A DNA stretch of 27,238 nucleotides from a virus. The stretch lies in IMG/VR virus record IMGVR_UViG_3300037155_000051, positions 1-27,238 of that record, one strand, 5' to 3'. Under the pieces are notes generated by a model. It was not told where the DNA came from, did no database searches, and saw nothing but the letters and a program-made list of their open reading frames with translations. Within the stretch, counting starts at the first letter, position 1, and each line of letters starts with the position of its first letter. Made by a program: the position numbers and the translations under genes. Shown one piece after another: positions 19,989 to 27,238 of this stretch.

Positions 19989-20191
19989 TGGCAAAAGATG
20001 CACAAGGCCACGGCAGCGGTGCGCCCAGTTCGGTGAAGCAATCGCGCCCGAAAAAGCAAGCCGATGTCGTGGATTGGATCACGCAAAACACGAAGCTTGC
20101 GCTCGGACAGGATCATCCGAAATCCCGCAGTAACGGTGCGCCGGGCGGCGTTCGCACACTCCCGGGCCGAGACAATTCCAAGGCTGTATAA
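19988..20191 (+). CDS. KDAQGHGS-leader protein, 67 aa
   Basis: The last of the six: MAKDAQGHGSGAPSSVKQSR, then a short helical part (VVDWITQNTKLALGQ) and DHPKSRSNGAPGG, echoing the GHPKS motif of its neighbours. The protein is very basic, as would suit contact with packaged DNA, though this is speculation. A promoter-like element begins right after its stop. Confidence 0.76.
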   Translation: MAKDAQGHGSGAPSSVKQSRPKKQADVVDWITQNTKLALGQDHPKSRSNGAPGGVRTLPGRDNSKAV

Positions 20192-20227
20192 TTGCCGGTT
20201 GCGAATACCCCTTAATGCGGATAGGTT
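20192..20227 (+). promoter_or_regulatory. TGCCGGTTG promoter-like element 2
   Basis: TTGCCGGTTGCG (20192-20203) starts at the base after a stop codon. TTGCGA (20199-20204), a 17-base spacer and TAGGTT (20222-20227) could be a promoter; the -10 match is weak. The TTGCGAATAC part recurs at 20866 before the terminase genes. Confidence 0.42.
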
Positions 20228-20262
20228 AACCCCCGAATTTCAAATTTCGAGAGGGGTTCGCC

Positions 20263-20553
20263 ATGAACATTGCCCGCGACGGTGCAGCCAAAAATCCGCA
20301 GACTTCCTTTCCGGTCAAAGAGACCATGAAGGATATGACCACGCTTTCGGGTGTCGCTCCGGCGAACCCGGGCACCGGCCCGGACGCTTCGAGCCCGAAC
20401 CCGCTCGACGCCGAGCCGCGTGAGAAGCTTCTCAAAAAGCAAGGCTCCGTTCTCGCCCCCGCGTGGGATATGAAAGACGGCATGGGCGAAGGTCTCGACG
20501 ATACCATCGGCGGGGCCGTGATGGACGAGGGCGAACTTTCGGCCAAGCTATAA
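20263..20553 (+). CDS. Hypothetical protein, 96 aa
   Basis: The protein (MNIARDGAAKNPQTSFPVKE) is Pro/Gly-rich in the middle and acidic at the end. A GAGAGGGG site precedes the ATG. It lies in the head-gene region, where small decoration or internal proteins are common, but it has no recognised domain or the KDALGHGS leader. Confidence 0.7.
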   Translation: MNIARDGAAKNPQTSFPVKETMKDMTTLSGVAPANPGTGPDASSPNPLDAEPREKLLKKQGSVLAPAWDMKDGMGEGLDDTIGGAVMDEGELSAKL

Positions 20554-20651
20554 TGCTCACTGGCTGGCAAATCGCGGGCGCGATGTTCGCGGGCGGTTGT
20601 GTCGGCTTTCTCGCTGGTGCGGCGTGGCATGGATGGATGATCGGGAGATGA
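20553..20651 (+). CDS. Single-pass membrane peptide, 32 aa
   Basis: The peptide starts MLTGWQIAGAMFAGGCVGFL and is hydrophobic almost throughout. The ATG overlaps the previous stop and its own stop overlaps a possible start of the next gene. It may be a membrane peptide of the head or lysis region, unproven. Confidence 0.58.
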   Translation: MLTGWQIAGAMFAGGCVGFLAGAAWHGWMIGR

Positions 20652-20653
20652 CA

Positions 20654-20860
20654 ATGGCAACAGACATCGTAGGTTCAAACATGCCGTCGAAAAACGGCTA
20701 CGGCCAGAATGGGGACAAGAGCCCGGCGAGCGTTCAACCCGGCGACCCATGTGGTAAGAGCGGCTTCCTTCCGGCAGTAACAGTTCCGACCGATCCGTGG
20801 CAGACCCGGGATGTCGGCAAGAGCGGCATGGCCGCGAAAGCTCCCGGCGCAAAGAAATAA
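20654..20860 (+). CDS. Hypothetical protein, 68 aa
   Basis: A Gly/Pro/Lys-rich protein (MATDIVGSNMPSKNGYGQNG). I chose the ATG at 20654, which has GGGAG six bases upstream; an ATG at 20648 overlapping the previous stop is possible. The basic, low-complexity end (SGMAAKAPGAKK) suggests a flexible or nucleic-acid-binding tail. Confidence 0.65.
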   Translation: MATDIVGSNMPSKNGYGQNGDKSPASVQPGDPCGKSGFLPAVTVPTDPWQTRDVGKSGMAAKAPGAKK

Positions 20861-20865
20861 TCTGA

Positions 20866-20895
20866 TTGCGAATACAGCGGCGCGCATGGGCGCGC
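20866..20895. promoter_or_regulatory. TTGCGAATAC copy and hairpin before terminase
   Basis: TTGCGAATAC (20866-20875) repeats part of the element at 20199. A hairpin GCGCGC-ATGG-GCGCGC follows at 20880-20895. No -10 box is convincing. Confidence 0.3.
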
Positions 20896-20935
20896 ACATC
20901 GACATGCGTCGGTGCAACTACAAAGGAATACGGGC

Positions 20936-21619
20936 ATGGCCCGAGAAGTTACATCTCGCGAAGAGACTAGGCTTGTAGGCCCGGGGCGAAAGTATTCCCC
21001 CACGCGGCTTCGCTTGCTCATAAAATTCGCCGCTGAAAATCCCATCAAAGTCGATATGTGTCGGCGCGCTGGTATATCCACGCGCCTATTGCACCGCTGG
21101 ATCGAGCAAAGCAAAGGTGGGCATCCCGCGTTTCAATCTCTTCTCATTGACGGCGAGATAGTGAAATTCCACGACGCGCTCGCGGCGGCGTTCGAGGATG
21201 CAGTCGGACCCATAGAGCAAACGATGCGCGGTCTCGCGACAGGAACACACCGGAAAGTCCTCACTCATCAAGGCCGCGTACAGTACCGCTATGATCCCGA
21301 TCTTCTCGCGCTCGGGTTCGAAGGTCCGCAAGCGTATCTACTCGACGAAAATAAAATGCCGATCCCCGAGATTATCGAGGAAGTTGACCCCGATATGGTT
21401 CGATGGGCATTGGAGCGGCTCAGCCCCGAGAAATATCGAATTGCGCAAAAGATAGACGTGAACCACACCGGGGGTGTGCTTGTGGTCGGCGCGCAGTTGA
21501 CCAAGGAACAATTCGCGGAGAAGTTTGTCGGGAAGCGCCCCGATGACGAGCCGACCGATGTTGAGTTTGAAGTCATTGACGAAGCCGATCCGACTGCCGC
21601 AGGCAATCCCGATGAATGA
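20936..21619 (+). CDS. Terminase small subunit-like protein, 227 aa
   Basis: Residues about 25-60 form a helix-turn-helix (RLRLLIKFAAENPIKVDMCR, AGISTRLLHRWIEQ), the DNA-binding part of terminase small subunits, which select phage DNA for packaging. The C-terminus is acidic (PDDEPTDVEFEVIDEADP). AAAGGA precedes the ATG at 20936. The stop overlaps the large-subunit start by eight bases, the usual pairing in tailed phages. Confidence 0.72.
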   Translation: MAREVTSREETRLVGPGRKYSPTRLRLLIKFAAENPIKVDMCRRAGISTRLLHRWIEQSKGGHPAFQSLLIDGEIVKFHDALAAAFEDAVGPIEQTMRGLATGTHRKVLTHQGRVQYRYDPDLLALGFEGPQAYLLDENKMPIPEIIEEVDPDMVRWALERLSPEKYRIAQKIDVNHTGGVLVVGAQLTKEQFAEKFVGKRPDDEPTDVEFEVIDEADPTAAGNPDE

Positions 21620-23183
21620 CGGGATCGGAAATCATGTCGTTCACAAGTGGCGGCTAAAGCACGGCGTGTGGGTGCCGCTTATCATCGACGACTTCGGTCT
21701 CGAAAAGGAAGTTATCTGGGCTCCGCAGGCCGGATCACAGGATGCGTTCCTATCGTGTCCGACACAGGAAGTTCTCTATTCCGGTACACGCGGCCCGGGC
21801 AAGACCGATGCACTCTTGATGGACTTCGCTCAGCATGTGGGTCTTGGCTATGGCGCGAACTGGGTCGGCATCATCTTTCGTCACAGCCATCCCGAACTTC
21901 GCGACATCATCGAAAAGAGCAAGCATTGGTATAACCTGATCTTCGCGGGTGCGTTCTACAATGAGATCAAGTTTTTCTGGGAATGGCCGACAGGTGAGCG
22001 CCTCTACTTCTCGCACTTCGACACGCCTGCGGACTACACAAAATATCACGGCCATGCGTTCACATGGATCGGATGGGAAGAGTTGACTTCGTGGAATACA
22101 CCGGACTGCTACAAGTCGGTGTTTTCGCTCTTGCGGTCTACCGTGCCCGGCATCCCGCGTAAGATACGCGCCACGACGAACCCGCACGGCGTCGGCCATA
22201 ACTGGGTCAAGAGCCGCTTCCGGATCACGACAGTCGATCCGAAAGTTGTGGCCGGGCCGGTGATCTCCGATGCGCGTGACATTGCCGGGCATCCGGAGCC
22301 GCCGCGTCAGGTCATCTTTGGCTTCCTCGAAGAGAACAAGATTTTGCTCAAGTCCGATCCGGACTACGTGAACAACCTGCGGCAGTCGGCTCGAAGCGAT
22401 GCGCAGTTACAGGCATGGCTCTATGGGTCATGGGATATTGTCGCGGGCGGCATGTTCGACGACATCTGGCATGGCTACAAAGATACCATCGTCGTCAAAG
22501 AGTTTATCCCGCCGCCTAGCTGGCCAATCTTTCGGGCATACGATCATGGATCGAGCAAGCCGTTTTCAGTCGGATGGTACACGATCAGCGACGGCTCGGA
22601 CATCATGGCGAATGGAAAAGTGCGCGCCACGGTGCGCGGCGATCTATTCCGGATTAAGGAATGGTACGGCTGGCGCGGCAAAGAGAACGAAGGTTCGCGT
22701 ATGCTAGTCACTGAGATTGCTCGCGGCATTATCGAACGCGAGATCAAGTTCGGTTGGCGCTCGGTCGATGGATCGTGGTGCAAAGTGAAGCGTGGACCCG
22801 CTGATACGTCTATCTTCGACGAGAACAATGGCGTGTGTATAGCCGATGACTTTGAGCGGCCAGTTTTCATCAACGGTGTGAAACATCGGGGCATTGTCTG
22901 GGAGCGGGCTGACAAAGGTCCGGGCTCCCGCGTGCAGGGATGGGAGCAAACCCGTCGCCGCTTGAAAGCGACCAAGCGCCTCGATGGAGAAATACGCGAA
23001 ACTCCCGGTTTGTTTGTAGCAGACGAGTGCTATCATTGGCTCCGCACAGTGCCAGTTTTGCCGCGCGACGAGATCAAAGTAGATGATGTGGATACCGAGG
23101 CCGAAGACCACGTAGGAGACGAAACACGCTATATGCTGCGGTACGAACCACGCACAGTCGGGTCGCGCCGAGTGCCGGTCTAA
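21612..23183 (+). CDS. Terminase large subunit, 523 aa
   Basis: The packaging motor ATPase/nuclease. The ATPase part has Walker A GTRGPGKTD at about 58-66 and Walker B FTWIGWEEL at about 150-158. The C-terminal nuclease part has FRAYDHGSSKP, the first metal-binding Asp, PADTSIFDE, and EDHVGDETRYML near the end. The start at 21612 overlaps the small-subunit stop; a longer frame upstream is inside that gene. Together with the portal it pumps DNA into the procapsid. Confidence 0.93.
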   Translation: MNDGIGNHVVHKWRLKHGVWVPLIIDDFGLEKEVIWAPQAGSQDAFLSCPTQEVLYSGTRGPGKTDALLMDFAQHVGLGYGANWVGIIFRHSHPELRDIIEKSKHWYNLIFAGAFYNEIKFFWEWPTGERLYFSHFDTPADYTKYHGHAFTWIGWEELTSWNTPDCYKSVFSLLRSTVPGIPRKIRATTNPHGVGHNWVKSRFRITTVDPKVVAGPVISDARDIAGHPEPPRQVIFGFLEENKILLKSDPDYVNNLRQSARSDAQLQAWLYGSWDIVAGGMFDDIWHGYKDTIVVKEFIPPPSWPIFRAYDHGSSKPFSVGWYTISDGSDIMANGKVRATVRGDLFRIKEWYGWRGKENEGSRMLVTEIARGIIEREIKFGWRSVDGSWCKVKRGPADTSIFDENNGVCIADDFERPVFINGVKHRGIVWERADKGPGSRVQGWEQTRRRLKATKRLDGEIRETPGLFVADECYHWLRTVPVLPRDEIKVDDVDTEAEDHVGDETRYMLRYEPRTVGSRRVPV

Positions 23184-23219
23184 GTGCCGGTTGTGACTTT
23201 AGCTGGAATGTGATTAAAC
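23184..23219 (+). promoter_or_regulatory. TGCCGGTTG promoter-like element 3
   Basis: GTGCCGGTTGTG (23184-23195) follows the terminase stop directly. TTGTGA (23191-23196), a 17-base spacer and TTAAAC (23214-23219) match the same layout as the elements at 17784 and 20192. Confidence 0.48.
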
Positions 23220-23243
23220 CATAGCCCCGAAGGGGAGAACGTC

Positions 23244-24956
23244 ATGGCAATAAATGATCGGCACCCCGAGTATATCAATCGTATCGGTGAGTGGATACAG
23301 ATGGGTGACACCTATGCGGGTGAGCGCGAGATCAAGCGCAAGCGCATTGACTACCTGCCCCCGACTTCCGCTATGGTGCAGGACGGCATGACATCTCCAC
23401 AATCCCCCGGGTGGGTTGATTACGAAGCCTACTTGCAGCGCGCCGTCTACCATGACGTGATCCGCGATGCAGTCAAGGCGATGGTCGGCATCATGCACAT
23501 GAAGCCCGCGACGATCACGCTGCCAGAACGTATGCAGCCGATGATGGACCGGGCGACCGTGCAGGGCGAAGGCTTGCAGATGCTTTTGCGCCGGATCAAC
23601 GAGGCGCAACTCGTCAAGGGTCGCTGCGGCTTGCTGGCCGAAGCGCCGACTGGCGTGGACGTGAACAAGGCAATTCCGTACATCGCGTTCTATGACCCGG
23701 AGCGTATCATCAACTGGGATGCGGGCATACGCGAAGAGGGCAAAAACGAATTGGAGATGGTCGTCATTGACGAAAGCGGAAAGCAACGTCATGGCTTCAT
23801 CTGGAAAGACATGCGCAAGCATCGCGTACTCAAGCGCGGCCCGATTGACACCCCGGAGACCAATGCGGAAGCCGCGTTCTCCCGGCCCGGTGCGGATGAT
23901 CCGTATCAGGTGTGCGTCAAAATTGACGATCTATCCATGCCGCTCGATGCAGACTTTATCACGCCGCAGATTGGCGGGCGTGATCTAAAGGTTATCCCGT
24001 TTGTCTTCGTCGGCGCGAACGATCTCGTACCCGAACCGGAAGTCCCCCCACTTCTCGGTCTTAGCAACCTTGCGCTCGCCATCTATCGCGGCGAGGCCGA
24101 CTATCGGCAGACGCTATTCATGCAAGGCCAGCAAACGCTCGTCATCATCGGCGGCAACACTGCCGACAAAGACGAGCCGCTTCGCGTCGGCGCGAAGGGC
24201 GTCATCGACTTGAAGATCGGCGGCGATGCGAAGTACATCGGCGTCACCGCTGCCGGACTTGGCGAGATGCGCCAGTCGTTGAAGAGCGACAAGGATAGCG
24301 CGACCGCATGGGGCGTCTCGTTCATGGATGTCGGCAATGCACGCGGCGAGAGCGGCGAAGCATTGCGTATCCGTGTTGCGGCTCGCACGACCACAATTTC
24401 GTCGGTCGCCCAGACGGGCGGCGCGGCGCTCGAACAAGTGCTAAAGTTTTGCGCGATGTGGATGGGTGAGAACCCCGATGAAGTTCGCGTCGAACCGACC
24501 ACCGACTTTGCCGATACGACCGTGCAGGGTGCAACCGTGCTGGCCTTTATGCAGGCCAAGCAACTCGGCCTGCCGCTATCTGACAAGTCGATGCACCGTT
24601 CGATGCGGGCAAACGATCTTACCGAATTGACCTTCGAGGAAGAGATCGACCAAATCAACGAGGAAAAAGTACAGGCCGCGCAAACCGCGATGGCTCTCAA
24701 CGAGGCACTCGGGCTCGATCCGCTCACTGGGCAGCCGCCTGTCACCGATGCAAGCTTCTCGGATACGTCGCCAACCGGCGATGCAGGAAGTGCAGCGGCG
24801 GACACTGGCGATGCGGCTGCCACTATTCCGCCCGAACCAATCACTCCGCCGATCCTACCGGGTCGCAGCGTGCCGATCACGCCGCACACTCGAAAGCAAC
24901 CGAACCCACTCAAGCTCAAGGTGGGCAAAAAGGGAGCGTCGGCAGGAAAAGCTTGA
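23244..24956 (+). CDS. DUF4055-type portal protein, 570 aa
   Basis: The protein (MAINDRHPEYINRIGEWIQM...) matches the DUF4055 portal-like family, with an N-terminal region of the form YLPPTSAMVQ, a long central helical and beta region (PFVFVGANDL, LALAIYRGEADYRQTLFMQG), and a C-terminal disordered Pro/Gly/Lys-rich tail from about residue 505. A GGGGAG site precedes the ATG. Portals form the 12-subunit ring through which DNA enters and leaves the head; position just after terminase fits. Confidence 0.86.
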   Translation: MAINDRHPEYINRIGEWIQMGDTYAGEREIKRKRIDYLPPTSAMVQDGMTSPQSPGWVDYEAYLQRAVYHDVIRDAVKAMVGIMHMKPATITLPERMQPMMDRATVQGEGLQMLLRRINEAQLVKGRCGLLAEAPTGVDVNKAIPYIAFYDPERIINWDAGIREEGKNELEMVVIDESGKQRHGFIWKDMRKHRVLKRGPIDTPETNAEAAFSRPGADDPYQVCVKIDDLSMPLDADFITPQIGGRDLKVIPFVFVGANDLVPEPEVPPLLGLSNLALAIYRGEADYRQTLFMQGQQTLVIIGGNTADKDEPLRVGAKGVIDLKIGGDAKYIGVTAAGLGEMRQSLKSDKDSATAWGVSFMDVGNARGESGEALRIRVAARTTTISSVAQTGGAALEQVLKFCAMWMGENPDEVRVEPTTDFADTTVQGATVLAFMQAKQLGLPLSDKSMHRSMRANDLTELTFEEEIDQINEEKVQAAQTAMALNEALGLDPLTGQPPVTDASFSDTSPTGDAGSAAADTGDAAATIPPEPITPPILPGRSVPITPHTRKQPNPLKLKVGKKGASAGKA

Positions 24957-24981
24957 CAGCGCGGCTAAACATGGTTAATAG
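24953..24981 (+). promoter_or_regulatory. Strong promoter with 7-bp dyad
   Basis: TTGACA (24953-24958), exactly 17 bases, then TAATAG (24976-24981) is a near-consensus sigma70-type promoter. An inverted repeat GCGGCTA (24961-24967) and TAGCCGC (24979-24985) brackets the -10. It begins inside the portal stop codon and lies about 100 bases before the scaffold-like gene. Confidence 0.65.
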
Positions 24982-25083
24982 CCGCACTCCGTTGAAGTCC
25001 CCCAAAAACTAAGGGGCCTAATTTTTAGGACACATGGGTGTCGCCCGGCTGCATGTGCAGATGGGAAAGTGTAGGAGGCCGCT

Positions 25084-25956
25084 ATGGCTAAGCTGAAAAC
25101 GATCTATGATACCATCGACGAAATCCCCACAGATATTGCCGTCGCTGACTTGTACGTTGAGCGCAACGGCAAGATGGAATTGGTCGGTGTCGAGGGTGTT
25201 CGCACACAGGCCGATGTTGACCGTGTGCAAGAGGCGCTCAAAAAGGAACGCGGCGATCACCGTGTCTCAAAAGAACAACTGTTGCGCTTCACCGACATCA
25301 ACCCGGACGAAGTTCACGAAAAGCTCGATCAGTTCGACAGCATGAAGGCGCAACTCGAAGCCTTCACGAAAGACGGAAAACTCGACGAGACCAAGCTCGA
25401 ACCTGTTATACAAACTCGGGTGAAGGCGGCTCTCGGGCCGGTCGAGCGCAACGTCGCGCAACTCGCACGTCAACTCGAAGACCAAAAGAAACTGACCGCC
25501 GATGCGGAACATGGTCGTGACGAGTTGAAGGGCACGATCAAGCGCGGTTCGGTCGAGCGCGCCATTCGCGACGAAGCGATCAAGCTCAAGCTGATCCCAA
25601 CTGCCGTCGATGATGCTATCATGGCCGGGCTCGATGTTCTCGATGTGGCCGACGATGGTGCCATCGTAACGAAAGACAAGCCGGGCGTCACCCCGGGCAT
25701 CGGAGCGGGAGACTGGCTCAAGGATATGCAGGACAAGCGCCCGCATTGGTGGCCGCAGTCGCAAGGCGGCGGTGCCGGACAAGGCGGTCGTAGCGGTGGC
25801 GTTCCGAACCGGGCCGATAACCCGTGGTCGGAAGAAGGCTGGAACATGACCAAGCAAGGCCAGCTTGTCAAAGCGAACGAGGCCAAAGCCGCCGAAACTG
25901 CGAAGGCGGTCGGCAGCTTTATCGGTGCTACGCACCCGGTCAAAGTCTCGAAATAA
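25084..25956 (+). CDS. Scaffold-like head protein, 290 aa
   Basis: The highly charged, coiled-coil-rich middle (residues about 45-170, for example LEDQKKLTADAEHGRDELKG), Gly-rich linker (QGGGAGQGGRSGG) and conserved C-terminal domain NPWSEEGWNMTKQGQ match phage scaffolding proteins that guide capsid assembly. The start has a perfect AGGAGG. The C-terminal domain recurs in the next gene. A major capsid gene normally follows closely but is not in this window. Confidence 0.76.
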   Translation: MAKLKTIYDTIDEIPTDIAVADLYVERNGKMELVGVEGVRTQADVDRVQEALKKERGDHRVSKEQLLRFTDINPDEVHEKLDQFDSMKAQLEAFTKDGKLDETKLEPVIQTRVKAALGPVERNVAQLARQLEDQKKLTADAEHGRDELKGTIKRGSVERAIRDEAIKLKLIPTAVDDAIMAGLDVLDVADDGAIVTKDKPGVTPGIGAGDWLKDMQDKRPHWWPQSQGGGAGQGGRSGGVPNRADNPWSEEGWNMTKQGQLVKANEAKAAETAKAVGSFIGATHPVKVSK

Positions 25957-26015
25957 GCTGTCCGCTAATGACAGCTTGCGAAACCGAGGCGTTCCGGGTA
26001 CAACCGGAACGCCTC
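25955..26015 (+). terminator. Two tandem hairpins, terminator-like
   Basis: AAGCTGTC (25955-25962) and GACAGCTT (25970-25977) form an 8-bp stem with 7-nt loop, starting in the scaffold stop codon. Then GAGGCGTTCCGG (25986-25997), GTACAA loop, CCGGAACGCCTC (26004-26015) forms a perfect 12-bp stem. The T-run after it is weak (ATCTTTG), so it may attenuate or process the transcript rather than stop it fully. Confidence 0.6.
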
Positions 26016-26040
26016 ACATCTTTGCGTGGAGGGGATAGCT

Positions 26041-26277
26041 ATGAACCCGTGGTCCGCCGCTGACTGGAATTTGACCGCGCAAGGTCAATATATCAAGCGG
26101 TACGGGGTCGAAGCGGGCGCTCGGCTGGCGCGCTCAGTCGGCTCGTCTCTTGGAGCCCTAAAGCCGGTCACGGCTACGATCATCAATAAGGTCTACGTCA
26201 TCCGGGGCAAAAAAGGCGACAAGGGCGACCCAGGTCCGCAAGGCGCGGTCATCCCACTTGTTCTCGATGGGGATTGA
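26041..26277 (+). CDS. Scaffold-domain protein with mini-collagen, 78 aa
   Basis: Residues 2-43 (NPWSAADWNLTAQGQYIKRY and onward to GALKPV) align with the C-terminal domain of the scaffold-like protein just upstream, with N-P-W-S, W-N-x-T-x-Q-G-Q, V-G-S and P-V conserved. Residues about 56-70 contain short collagen-like G-x-y triplets (GKKGDKGDPGPQG). GGAGGGG precedes the ATG. It may be a fibre or decoration adaptor that docks to the head through this shared domain, by inference. Confidence 0.72.
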   Translation: MNPWSAADWNLTAQGQYIKRYGVEAGARLARSVGSSLGALKPVTATIINKVYVIRGKKGDKGDPGPQGAVIPLVLDGD

Positions 26278-26279
26278 GT

Positions 26280-27238
26280 ATGATCTTAGACGCCATCACA
26301 AAATCAATTATCATTGCGCTCGACGAGGCAAAGCACTCGGATGACTGCGACATCGTTGTCGCATGGGCCGATGGTCCCGGTACGTTCAACACCGGAGCAT
26401 CGGGCGGCGGCTTCACTACCACAGCAATTTTTGGCGACGGGTCAGGCGACACGACAACGAACGGTACAACTCCGGTTACGATTGTCGCCGCGCCCGCGCT
26501 CGGTATCAAACGCCGCGTGAAGCAACTCACTGTTTTCAATAATGACACTATCGCCCACGTAGTCACCGTCACCTATCTCGACGAGGCGGCTTCGCGTGTA
26601 TTGTGGCAGGGGTCACTCGATCACGGTCAGATGCTTTACTACGGAAACGAAACTTGGAACGCTGGAATGATCGGCACCCCGGGCGCAAGCGGTGCGCCGG
26701 GGTCTCCCGGTGGCGCAACTGGCGACCCGGGTGTCAGCGGAGTGCCGGGAACGCCGGGCGCGGATGGCGCAAGTGGCGTGCCGGGAACGCCGGGCGCAGA
26801 TGGAGCAAGCGGAGTGCCGGGTGATCCGGGCGCGTCGGGCGTCCCGGGTGTCAGCGGAGTGCCGGGCACAGTCGGCGCGACGGGCGCTGGCGTCAGTGGC
26901 GTGCCGGGAACACCGGGCGCGGATGGCGCAAGCGGCGTGCCGGGCGTCAGCGGAGTGCCGGGAACGCCGGGCGCGGATGGAGCAAGTGGCGTGCCGGGAA
27001 CGCCGGGCGCGGACGGCGCAAGCGGAGTGCCGGGCACAGTCGGCGCGACGGGCGCGGGTGTCAGCGGAGTACCGGGTGTCAGCGGAGTACCGGGTGTCAG
27101 CGGAGTGCCGGGAACGCCGGGCGCGGATGGCGCAAGTGGCGTGCCGGGAACGCCGGGCGCGGACGGCGCAAGCGGAGTGCCGGGCACAGTCGGCGCGACG
27201 GGCGCGGGTGTCAGCGGAGTACCGGGTGTCAGCGGGGT
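26280..27238 (+). CDS. Collagen-like fibre protein, partial (3' end outside)
   Basis: The frame starts [20 protein letters not shown], gives a globular beta-rich N-terminal part of about 129 residues, then from 26673 to the edge a run of more than 60 collagen-like G-x-y triplets built from units such as [12 protein letters not shown] and GVPGVS. Collagen-like repeats form trimeric rods in phage tail fibres and spikes. The gene continues past the window. The N-terminal part may attach to the virion. The ATG is close to a GGGGATTGAG site. Confidence 0.85.
   Translation, partial: MILDAITKSIIIALDEAKHSDDCDIVVAWADGPGTFNTGASGGGFTTTAIFGDGSGDTTTNGTTPVTIVAAPALGIKRRVKQLTVFNNDTIAHVVTVTYLDEAASRVLWQGSLDHGQMLYYGNETWNAGMIGTPGASGAPGSPGGATGDPGVSGVPGTPGADGASGVPGTPGADGASGVPGDPGASGVPGVSGVPGTVGATGAGVSGVPGTPGADGASGVPGVSGVPGTPGADGASGVPGTPGADGASGVPGTVGATGAGVSGVPGVSGVPGVSGVPGTPGADGASGVPGTPGADGASGVPGTVGATGAGVSGVPGVSG
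26673..27238 (+). repeat. Tandem collagen-coding repeat DNA
   Basis: Nearly identical 36-base and related units coding [12 protein letters not shown] repeat many times, with variants GVPGVS and [11 protein letters not shown]. Such DNA can change copy number by slippage or recombination, giving rod-length variants. Confidence 0.82.

Noticed and set aside
26639-27187. Pro/Thr-rich frame antisense to the collagen repeats
   Set aside because: It is a by-product of the tandem repeat; the sense frame is the collagen-like fibre.
1-27238. tRNA or rRNA genes
   Set aside because: No cloverleaf with a T-loop pattern or rRNA-like block was recognised by eye; a covariance search was not possible.

Overview
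The window is part of the genome of a tailed double-stranded DNA phage or prophage. The evidence is a terminase small and large subunit, a DUF4055-type portal, a scaffold-like protein, a collagen-like fibre gene and a primase-helicase, with dozens of tightly packed small genes that often overlap by ATGA. The DNA is G+C-rich and most starts have good Shine-Dalgarno sites. A host among the alphaproteobacteria (possibly Rhizobiales) is an inference from protein style; nothing in the window fixes it. No integrase, tRNA, rRNA or CRISPR array was seen.

Layout. Positions 1-7972 are transcribed leftward: a chain of small membrane proteins, a proteasome/HslV-like hydrolase, a MazG-like protein, a HIRAN-domain protein, an Ala/Pro/Lys-repeat protein, a large primase-helicase, a membrane-anchored Cys-rich-repeat/His-rich protein and a zinc-ribbon protein. 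Positions 7973-9277 hold no credible gene. This divergent region carries three families of short repeats and a purine tract, and is the best candidate for the replication origin and early control region. From 9278 to the right edge everything reads rightward: small early-type genes; a DnaQ-like exonuclease gene split by a 1,759-bp IS1595-type transposon; a promoter, mini-ORF and terminator cassette; more small genes including an HNH-type endonuclease-like protein; a cluster of six proteins that share an N-terminal KDALGHGS-type leader; then terminase, portal, scaffold-like protein and fibre.

Most notable points. (1) The six clustered leader-bearing proteins have different bodies, and a seventh lies inside the transposon, which also shares an AHQSG(I/V)E motif with the first of the six. 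(2) The transposon has an 8-bp target duplication (GTGCGTTT) and removing it restores an intact exonuclease frame. (3) A repeated element, TGCCGGTTG, follows stop codons ahead of gene blocks and looks like a phage promoter family. (4) The scaffold-like C-terminal domain recurs as a separate small protein that ends in a mini-collagen. (5) A phage HslV-like hydrolase keeps its Thr, Asp and Lys active-site residues. (6) An SSB-like acidic tail lies in frame just after a stop codon. No major capsid gene is visible; it may lie beyond the right edge.
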